Shown here: in pieces, positions 5,201 to 9,627 of the stretch
Layout: each line of letters starts with the position of its first letter
Numbering within the stretch: the first letter of the stretch is position 1
Assembly: GCA_030528765.1 (NCBI GenBank)
Contig: JAUMYD010000021.1
Span: forward strand, 1 to 9,627
DNA length: 9,627 nt
Source: Bacillota bacterium
GTDB lineage: Bacteria > Bacillota > Dehalobacteriia > UBA4068
Direction of reading: 5' to 3'
Made by a program: the position numbers and the translations under genes
The notes under the pieces: generated by a model
What the model saw: the letters and a program-made list of their open reading frames with translations, nothing else
The model's database searches: none
Told to the model about the DNA's origin: nothing

Positions 5201-5762
5201 TCTCTTTCCTCCCACTTATTCGGCAATAATGGACGGCAGTGCTGCCGTAGGTGCTCGTTTTTTTGATCTCCCAGCCTTCTGGCGGCGAAAAAGGATCCGC
5301 AGCCGCTGTTTCCACCACAGCCAGGCTTTCTGCATCCACCATAGAGAGACGCAGCAGGCACTCCAGCAGGGGGCTGCTGAGGCCGGCCGCATAGGGTGGA
5401 TCGGAAAAAACCAGGCTAAAACACAGATCCGGCTGCTTTTCCTTCAGCTGCGGAAGCAACTTCAGCACATCCCCGGAAAGAAGCCTGCTGCCGGGAAACC
5501 CACAGAGCCGGATGTTTTTTTCGCAAATTTGCAGTGCAGCACGATTTTTTTCCACAAAAAAGGCTTTCTCTGCGCCGCGGCTCAAGGCCTCCAGCCCCAG
5601 GGCTGCACTGCCGGCGAAGGCATCCAGAACCACAGCTCCGGGCAGCTCCGCACTGATGCTGCTGAATATTGCTTCTTTGACCCGATCCGCAGTGGGCCGG
5701 GTATGCTGGCCCGCCAGAGTAACGAGCCGCCGCCCTCTGGCGGCACCGGATATAATACGCAT
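5193..5762 (-). CDS. rsmD: 16S rRNA (guanine-966-N2)-methyltransferase RsmD
   Basis: A 189-residue protein of normal family length. RsmD transfers a methyl group from S-adenosylmethionine to the exocyclic amine of G966 in 16S rRNA on the small-subunit head. Seen: the family N-terminus MRIISGAARGRRL, RPTADRVKEAIFSSI (22-36), SAM-binding motif I DAFAGSAALGLEALSRGA (47-64), VEKN (70-73) as the acidic SAM ribose contact, and catalytic motif IV DPPY (121-124). Motif I normally reads FAGSGALG; here the second glycine is alanine (A53). The start at 5762 gives the canonical N-terminus. The ribosome site before it is poor, and a frame extension to 6092 would add unrelated sequence. It is the first gene of a two-gene minus-strand operon and is divergent from gpr. 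Confidence 0.93.
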   Translation of the reverse strand: MRIISGAARGRRLVTLAGQHTRPTADRVKEAIFSSISAELPGAVVLDAFAGSAALGLEALSRGAEKAFFVEKNRAALQICEKNIRLCGFPGSRLLSGDVLKLLPQLKEKQPDLCFSLVFSDPPYAAGLSSPLLECLLRLSMVDAESLAVVETAAADPFSPPEGWEIKKTSTYGSTAVHYCRISGRKENG

Positions 5763-5799
5763 TTTAGCAAATGGAATATACAATACGAACAGATACCTT

Positions 5800-5805
5800 A
5801 TTATA
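5800..5805 (-). promoter_or_regulatory. rsmD: Possible rsmD promoter -10 element
   Basis: The minus strand reads TATAAT here, 38 bases before the rsmD start, which would give a leader of about 30 bases. No good TTGACA-like -35 is visible at 16-18 bp, so it may be weak or factor-dependent. Confidence 0.4.
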
Positions 5806-5848
5806 TTTCCGCGCAGGCAGGCATTGTTCCTGCATGGCTCAGGCTTTT

Positions 5849-5877
5849 GCATCAGGATATTTTTTGCGGCCATACTA
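5849..5877 (+). promoter_or_regulatory. gpr: Forespore (sigma F/G-type) promoter of gpr
   Basis: GCATC (5849-5853), a 17-bp spacer and CATACTA (5871-5877) match the forespore sigma -35 GHATR (one mismatch) and -10 CATWHTA. The expected start near 5884 leaves a leader of about 90 bases. The same -10 and spacing precede the SASP gene downstream, and gpr is a known sigma F/G target in B. subtilis. Confidence 0.6.
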
Positions 5878-5973
5878 TCCGCAGGGCCTTCTCCATCTTC
5901 AGCGGGAGCTTTCAGGCTTTTCCTGCATGAAAACAGGAGTTTTGGCAGAAATATCGGAGAGGAGTATTTTATC

Positions 5974-6957
5974 ATGGAAAAGAGGGAAAAAACAAGACGA
6001 TTGTTCCCGGGTATGCAATCTGTTGCTGCCCGGTTGGATATGGTGGCAGAAGCGGTGGAGGTGCTTCGGGGGGAGGCTGAAACAGAGATCACCGGGATCC
6101 GTGAAAAGGTTCGGGAACGCAGGGGTTTACAGATACATGAGGTGTGTGTGCTGAGCCAAAAAGCTGCCGCTCGTCTGGGAAAGGCGCAGGGCTGCTATAT
6201 TACCTGCCGCATTCCGGCGGTGCAGGATGAAAAAAGTATTGCTGTGGCTGCGGCAGTGATCGGGGAGGAGCTGGCGGCTCTGCTGCCTCCTTTACAGGGA
6301 AAAAGCTTGCTGCTGGTGGGCCTGGGAAACCGGGAGGCCATTCCCGATGCACTGGGGCCCCGGGTCGCAGAAAAAAGCTTTGCGACCCGGCACCTGTTTC
6401 AGGAGCAGGAGCAGGAGGGCTTGAATTCCCTTTGTGTGCTCTGCCCCGGCGTGACGGGCATGAGCGGCATGGAGGCTGCGGAAAGTGTTTCTGCGCTGGC
6501 CCGGCAGCTTCAGCCTGCTGCGGTGCTGCTGGTGGATTCTCTGGCGGCAGCCTCTGTCAGCCGGGTGGGGCTCAGTGTGCAGCTGACAGATACGGGGATC
6601 AGCCCCGGCGGTGGCGTGGGAAACCGGCGTCCCGGGATCAGCCGGGAAAACTGCGGCTGCCCGGTGTTGGCCATGGGTGTTCCCACTGTGGTGGATACAG
6701 CTGCCATCATCGAAGGGACCCTACATTCCCTGGGAAAATTTTGGCAGGAACGGGGGCAGTTCCTGCCTGCGCTTTCAGACGAGGCCTGTCACTTTGCAGA
6801 GCAGGAATTGCTGCAGGCCTTCGGAGGACGTCTTATGGTGACCCCGAAGGATATTGATCAGCTGATCGCGGATGCGGCAGAGATCCTGGCTGCCGCTATT
6901 GCCATTGCCGTTCACCCCGCTGCGGGGATGGATAATTTTCATGATTTCATTCGCTGA
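5974..6957 (+). CDS. gpr: Germination protease GPR (spore protease, MEROPS A25)
   Basis: A 327-residue protease that begins degradation of SASPs when spores germinate. It is made in the forespore as an inactive zymogen that processes its own N-terminus. Seen: RLDMVAEA near 20-27 (family RTDLA.EA), VGLGNREAIPDALGP (115-129), TRHL (138-141), CPGVTGMSGMEAAE (157-170), LVDSLAA (186-192), LTDTGISPGGGVGNRRPGIS (204-223), MGVPTVVD (234-241) and a C-terminal LMVTPKDIDQLI. D125 and D188 correspond to the aspartates essential in the B. megaterium enzyme. It is shorter than the Bacillus form (about 370 residues) because the segment between PTVVD and MVTPK is reduced. The family's 'DALAARS' reads 'DSLAAAS' here. 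The start at 5974 has GGAGAGGAG 9 bases upstream. Its substrate gene lies just downstream. Confidence 0.93.
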   Translation: MEKREKTRRLFPGMQSVAARLDMVAEAVEVLRGEAETEITGIREKVRERRGLQIHEVCVLSQKAAARLGKAQGCYITCRIPAVQDEKSIAVAAAVIGEELAALLPPLQGKSLLLVGLGNREAIPDALGPRVAEKSFATRHLFQEQEQEGLNSLCVLCPGVTGMSGMEAAESVSALARQLQPAAVLLVDSLAAASVSRVGLSVQLTDTGISPGGGVGNRRPGISRENCGCPVLAMGVPTVVDTAAIIEGTLHSLGKFWQERGQFLPALSDEACHFAEQELLQAFGGRLMVTPKDIDQLIADAAEILAAAIAIAVHPAAGMDNFHDFIR

Positions 6958-6963
6958 GCTGCA

Positions 6964-7011
6964 GCCCGGCCTTCTCATCCAGAAAGGTGGAAAAGAAGCC
7001 GGGCTTCTTTA
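6964..7011 (+). terminator. gpr: Terminator of gpr
   Basis: GCCCGGCCTTCT (6964-6975) pairs with AGAAGCCGGGC (6994-7004) with one bulged C, followed by TTCTTT. It begins 7 bases after the stop, so gpr and the SASP gene have separate transcripts. Confidence 0.75.
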
Positions 7012-7055
7012 ATAAACACCAGGTAAACATGGATTTCCGTGGTAAAAATTGCCCA

Positions 7056-7084
7056 ACATAAAAGCCGACCTTCTGCCCATACTA
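7056..7084 (+). promoter_or_regulatory. Forespore (sigma G-type) promoter of the SASP gene
   Basis: ACATA (7056-7060), a 17-bp spacer and CATACTA (7078-7084) fit GHATR (one mismatch) and CATWHTA. The predicted start near 7091 is just ahead of the ribosome site (AAAGGAGGTGA, 7100-7110). The architecture matches the gpr promoter base for base in the -10 and in spacing. Confidence 0.65.
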
Positions 7085-7115
7085 TGAGCAACAAGCGCAA
7101 AGGAGGTGAAACAAA

Positions 7116-7370
7116 ATGAGCAAAAACAGCAATACGCCTACTGTTCCCATGGCTTCTTCCGCTCTGAATAATTTCAAGATGGAAGTAGCAAACGAGCTGG
7201 GCATCAGCAATTATGACCAGATCGACAAAGGCCAGCTGTCTTCCCGCCAGAATGGTTATGTTGGAGGCAATATGACCCGCAAGATGGTGGCTTTTGCCGA
7301 GCAGGCGCTTGCCCAGGGCCAGAGCGGCTCCGTGAACAGCGCATCTCAGACTGTTCGTCAGCAGGGCTAA
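7116..7370 (+). CDS. Alpha/beta-type small acid-soluble spore protein
   Basis: An 84-residue SASP. These proteins coat forespore DNA, shift it to an A-like form and protect it from UV and chemicals; on germination GPR cuts them and their amino acids are reused. Seen: a short polar N-terminus, ALNNFKMEVANELGI (16-30) containing the expected GPR site between E23 and V24, then the second conserved block SSRQNGYVGGNMTRKMVAFAEQAL (42-65), which includes the DNA-contacting residues, and a polar glutamine/serine tail. The start follows a near-perfect ribosome site, AAAGGAGGTGA, consistent with very high forespore expression. It has its own forespore-type promoter and a strong terminator. It lies next to gpr, which encodes the enzyme that degrades it. 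Confidence 0.96.
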   Translation: MSKNSNTPTVPMASSALNNFKMEVANELGISNYDQIDKGQLSSRQNGYVGGNMTRKMVAFAEQALAQGQSGSVNSASQTVRQQG

Positions 7371-7403
7371 GCCCATGGAACAGCCCATAGGATCCCCGCG
7401 GAT

Positions 7404-7450
7404 CCCATAAAAAACAACTCCGGCTCCCCTGCCGGAGTTGTTTTTTATGG
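7404..7450. terminator. Bidirectional terminator after the SASP gene
   Basis: A 21-base arm (7404-7424) pairs perfectly with 7431-7451 around a six-base loop; the GC-rich core is ACTCCGGC/GCCGGAGT. The lower stem is A-run/T-run, so TTTTTT follows the core on the plus strand and on the minus strand alike. It ends the SASP transcript about 35 bases after its stop. Confidence 0.92.
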
Positions 7451-7491
7451 GGAATGCCGTGGAAAAGCTGCTTTTGCTTTCTCTTCAGCTT

Positions 7492-7500
7492 TGGTATAAT
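7492..7500 (+). promoter_or_regulatory. Extended -10 promoter of the SDR gene
   Basis: TGGTATAAT is a consensus extended -10 (TGnTATAAT). The upstream -35 is only TTTGCT/TTGCTT-like at short spacing, as is usual for extended -10 promoters. The predicted start near 7507 leaves about 70 bases before the gene. Confidence 0.65.
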
Positions 7501-7577
7501 AATAAGATCAGCTACAAAGAAAAAAGAATGCACTGCAAAACATAAAAGAAGAGGCAAAATAAGAAAGGGTAGTTTAC

Positions 7578-8339
7578 ATGAAAAAAATTGCGATTATTAC
7601 CGGTGCCTCTGCCGGCCTGGGGCAGGAGCTGGCCCGCCAGTCTGTTCGGGTTTTTCCGGAAATAGAGGAGTATTGGCTGATCGCCCGGCGGGAGGATAAG
7701 CTGCGGGAAACTGCGTCTCTGCTTCCGGGGAAGAATCTGCGCCTGCTGTCTTTGGATCTTTGCCGGGAGGAAAGCTTTTTGCAGCTGGAGGAAGCACTGG
7801 CAGCGGAGAAGCCGGAGCTTTCCCTGCTCATCAATAATGCCGGCTGCGGTTATCTGAATTTGGTCGGGGAAGGGCCGCTTGCAGAGGCCACCCGCACGAT
7901 CGATCTGAACCTGCGGGCTTTGACGGCTGTGAGCCATCTTTGCCTGCCTTACATGCAGAAGGGAGGAAGGATCATCAACATCTCTTCCATTGCGTCGTTT
8001 TGTCCCAATCCGCGGATGACGGTCTACAGTGCCTCCAAATTTTATGTTACTGCCTATAGCCGGGGCCTCCATGAGGAGCTGCGGCCCCGGGGAATCAAGG
8101 TCACGGCGGTTTGCTCCGGCCCCATGGATACGGAGTTCATCGCGCTGGGCGGCATCAAGGGCAAATCCCCCATGTTTGATTTCCTGCCCTTCTGCAAGCC
8201 GGAGCAGGTGGCAGGTGGTGCGCTGCGGGCTGCCCGCCGGGGCAGGCCGGTCTATACGCCCCGGCTGTTCTATAAATTCTACCGTCTGCTGGCAAAGCTG
8301 CTTCCTCAGGCACTGATGGTGAAATTTGCCCGCACCTGA
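7578..8339 (+). CDS. Short-chain dehydrogenase/reductase (SDR family)
   Basis: A 253-residue classical SDR with a Rossmann fold. Seen: the cofactor-binding TGASAGLG (8-15), ARRED (36-40) after the second strand, whose arginines favour NADP(H), DL at 60-61, NNAG (86-89), active-site N111 (IDLNLRAL), S137 (NISSIAS), and Y150 with K154 (YSASK), then CSGPMDTEF (179-187). The catalytic tetrad is intact, so the enzyme should be active. The C-terminus (about 215-253) is basic and hydrophobic (FYKFYRLLAKLLPQALMVKFART), typical of the DltE/YqjQ-like subgroup and perhaps membrane-associating. The substrate cannot be inferred. The start has AAAGGG about 8 bases upstream. It is monocistronic, between the SASP terminator and the two-component operon. 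Confidence 0.9.
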   Translation: MKKIAIITGASAGLGQELARQSVRVFPEIEEYWLIARREDKLRETASLLPGKNLRLLSLDLCREESFLQLEEALAAEKPELSLLINNAGCGYLNLVGEGPLAEATRTIDLNLRALTAVSHLCLPYMQKGGRIINISSIASFCPNPRMTVYSASKFYVTAYSRGLHEELRPRGIKVTAVCSGPMDTEFIALGGIKGKSPMFDFLPFCKPEQVAGGALRAARRGRPVYTPRLFYKFYRLLAKLLPQALMVKFART

Positions 8340-8351
8340 TGAAAGCAGCTG

Positions 8352-8377
8352 CGGAGCGGGAAGCCCGGCTCCGTCTT
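8352..8377 (+). terminator. Weak hairpin terminator after the SDR gene
   Basis: CGGAGC (8352-8357) pairs with GCTCCG (8368-8373), with GGG/CCC inside and one bulged G. Only TCTT follows, so termination may be partial, allowing some read-through into the response regulator. Confidence 0.45.
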
Positions 8378-8419
8378 AAATAAATATTAAGGATTGCCCC
8401 CCTTTTTTCTTAAAAAAAT
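8374..8419 (+). promoter_or_regulatory. Direct repeat upstream of the response regulator (candidate operator)
   Basis: TCTTAAATAAAT (8374-8385) and TCTTAAAAAAAT (8408-8419) match at 11 of 12 positions and are 34 bases apart, about three helical turns. The second overlaps the -35 zone. OmpR-family regulators often bind such direct repeats upstream of their own promoters; regulation here is inferred. Confidence 0.35.
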
Positions 8420-8422
8420 TCC

Positions 8423-8431
8423 TGCTACAAT
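8423..8431 (+). promoter_or_regulatory. Extended -10 promoter of the two-component operon
   Basis: TGCTACAAT is an extended -10 (TGn plus TACAAT) with no good -35; at 17 bp the region is only TTTTTT. The predicted start near 8438 is very close to the ribosome site GAGGTGAAGG (8440-8449). A weak -35 suits activation by a bound response regulator. Confidence 0.55.
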
Positions 8432-8452
8432 CGTTCCATGAGGTGAAGGCTG

Positions 8453-9166
8453 ATGTATACGATTCTGATTTGTGATGATGATCGGGATATTGTGGCTGCC
8501 CTGAAAATTTATCTGGGCGCAGAGCCTAATTACCGCCTGCTGGAAGCTTATACGGGGCAGCAGGCTTTGGATATGGTTTCCCGGGAAGAAGTGCAGCTGA
8601 TCCTGATGGATATCATGATGCCGGAGCTGGATGGGATCGCGGCTACAGCCCGCCTGCGGGAGAGCAGCAATATCCCTGTCATCCTGCTGACTGCCAAAAG
8701 TGAGAACAGTGACAAGGTGCTGGGCCTGAATATCGGGGCGGATGATTATATCACCAAGCCCTTTGATCCGGTGGAGGTCCTGGCCCGGGTCCGTTCGCAG
8801 CTGCGCCGTTATACGATGCTGGGCGGGCAGCAGAAGCAGGAGGACAGGATCCGCATCGGCGGCATAGACCTGGATGACAGCGCCAAGGCTGTTTCTGTGG
8901 ATGGCGAGCCCGTTTCCCTGACACCTATGGAATATAACATCCTGCGGCTGCTGATGCGTAACCCGGGAAAGGTGTTTTCCTCAGCGCAGATCTATCAGCT
9001 GGTGTGGAACGAGCATGCTTCCGGCACAGAAACCTCTGTTGCTGTTCATATCCGACATCTGCGGGAAAAGATCGAGATAAGCCCTTCAGACCCCCGCTAT
9101 ATCAAGGTGGTCTGGGGCCAGGGCTATAAGATTGAGGGGATGGGAAATGACAAAGCTAAGCCATAA
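8453..9166 (+). CDS. OmpR/VanR-type response regulator
   Basis: A 237-residue DNA-binding response regulator. Receiver domain, residues 1-115: acidic pocket DDD (8-10), phosphoacceptor D53 (LMDIMMPELDG), switch T80 (LLTAKSE) and K102 (ITKPFDP), all intact. After a linker (about 118-132) comes an OmpR-type winged helix (about 135-230) with VSLTPMEYNILRLLMRNPGKV, the recognition-helix region VAVHIRHLREKI and the wing WGQGYKIEG. It should be phosphorylated by the overlapping sensor kinase and control transcription. The start has GAGGTGAAGG just upstream. It overlaps the kinase gene by 20 bases. Which signal it serves cannot be told; VanR/PhoP-like regulators of envelope stress or antibiotic response are the closest pattern. 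Confidence 0.93.
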   Translation: MYTILICDDDRDIVAALKIYLGAEPNYRLLEAYTGQQALDMVSREEVQLILMDIMMPELDGIAATARLRESSNIPVILLTAKSENSDKVLGLNIGADDYITKPFDPVEVLARVRSQLRRYTMLGGQQKQEDRIRIGGIDLDDSAKAVSVDGEPVSLTPMEYNILRLLMRNPGKVFSSAQIYQLVWNEHASGTETSVAVHIRHLREKIEISPSDPRYIKVVWGQGYKIEGMGNDKAKP

Positions 9167-9627
9167 TCTGGCTGCCAAAATAGCAGCTGTTTTCCTTTTT
9201 GTTTTCCTGATGTTGGGTGCTTTGGCTTCTTTGTTCGGTTCTCTGTATGTGATCTACCAAGACTGGGATCGGGATGGACTCAGTTATTACGATACGGAGC
9301 AATGCCTGCGCATCACGGAGCAGAGCTGTTTTGGGATCGCCCGGGCTGCGGCGGAGGGCTGCCTGGATCAGGCGTGGATCGAAGCTTATCTGTATCCGGG
9401 GAATATGCGGATCGAAAGCTTTTGGGCAGTGGATCTTCGGGGCAATGAGATCATTTTGGAGCTGCCCCTCTCTGCGGGGGAGGCTGCTGTGCCTCTGCCG
9501 GATCCCGCCGGAGAGAGCCTTTCCCTGTATGTAAGGATCACGGATACAGATCCGGAAGCAAATATGGGGAGCGAAACCCCGGCTCTTGATTCCGGGGAGA
9601 AGATGGAATCCTTTTATAACGAAGAGC
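9147..9627 (+). CDS. Sensor histidine kinase, N-terminal part (cut by the window edge)
   Basis: An open frame begins at ATG 9147 inside the end of the response regulator gene and stays open for 160 codons to the window end. The product starts MTKLSHNLAAKIAAVFLFVF, with a basic N-terminus and a membrane helix at about residues 10-37. A polar, presumably extracellular sensor region follows, with YDTEQCLRITEQSCFGIARAA (about 48-68), LYPGNMRIESFWAVDLRGNEI and acidic segments. The second membrane helix, HAMP, H-box and ATPase domains would lie beyond the edge and are not seen. Pairing with an OmpR-type regulator in a 20-base overlap makes a histidine kinase much the likeliest identity. GGGGATGGGA (9136-9145) may act as a poor ribosome site; coupling probably drives translation. 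Confidence 0.8.
   Translation, partial: MTKLSHNLAAKIAAVFLFVFLMLGALASLFGSLYVIYQDWDRDGLSYYDTEQCLRITEQSCFGIARAAAEGCLDQAWIEAYLYPGNMRIESFWAVDLRGNEIILELPLSAGEAAVPLPDPAGESLSLYVRITDTDPEANMGSETPALDSGEKMESFYNEE

Noticed and set aside
5512..5973. N-terminal extension of gpr back to 5512
   Set aside because: MEKREKTRRLFPG at 5974 has an excellent ribosome site and matches the family N-terminus. The upstream part is antisense to rsmD.
5763..6092. N-terminal extension of rsmD back to 6092
   Set aside because: The canonical MRIISG start is at 5762. The extension would run through the gpr promoter and into gpr itself.
7390..7405. GGATCC-CCGC-GGATCC inverted repeat after the SASP gene
   Set aside because: Only a 6-bp stem immediately before a much stronger terminator; no independent role is needed to explain it.

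Overview
The window looks like chromosome from a spore-forming member of the Clostridia (Firmicutes). It carries three sporulation genes: a YlbJ/SpoVV-type membrane protein, the germination protease GPR, and an alpha/beta-type small acid-soluble spore protein (SASP). Strong GGAGG ribosome sites, TTGACA/TATAAT-type promoters and U-tract hairpin terminators fit the same group. The coding DNA is fairly GC-rich with many CTG and GGC codons, which suggests a gut Clostridia lineage rather than a low-GC Clostridium. The family cannot be settled from this sequence. I see no IS element, prophage, CRISPR array, rRNA or tRNA.

Layout, left to right. (1) 70-1167, plus: ylbJ/spoVV, with two hairpin terminators behind it. 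(2) 3451 down to 1484, minus: a three-gene overlapping operon of PadR regulator, HAAS/DUF1700 membrane protein and DUF4097 repeat protein, driven from a promoter buried in a 41-bp palindrome. (3) 3772-4056, plus: an orphan 94-residue helical protein with its own promoter and terminator. (4) 4211-4620: gene-free DNA containing a degenerate hairpin-rich repeat. (5) 5762 down to 4709, minus: rsmD, then a DivIVA/V-ATPase subunit H-like coiled-coil protein. (6) 5974-6957, plus: gpr. (7) 7116-7370, plus: the SASP gene, whose product is the GPR substrate. (8) 7578-8339, plus: a short-chain dehydrogenase. (9) 8453 to the window end, plus: an OmpR-family response regulator overlapping the 5' part of its sensor kinase, which is cut by the window edge.

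How the genes relate. GPR and the SASP form a protease-substrate pair. Both have the same -10 heptamer (CATACTA, the forespore sigma F/G type) upstream, with a GHATR-like -35 exactly 17 bp before it, so both are probably forespore genes. rsmD, the coiled-coil gene and ylbJ are usually near one another and near coaD in Firmicutes. Here coaD is absent between rsmD and the coiled-coil gene, and the PadR operon plus the orphan gene lie between that block and ylbJ. The PadR operon looks like an autoregulated envelope module.

I did not find a convincing new multi-gene system. The best leads are the PadR promoter-operator palindrome, the orphan 94-residue protein, the shared forespore promoter architecture, and the strict 60-bp periodicity of the DUF4097 gene.
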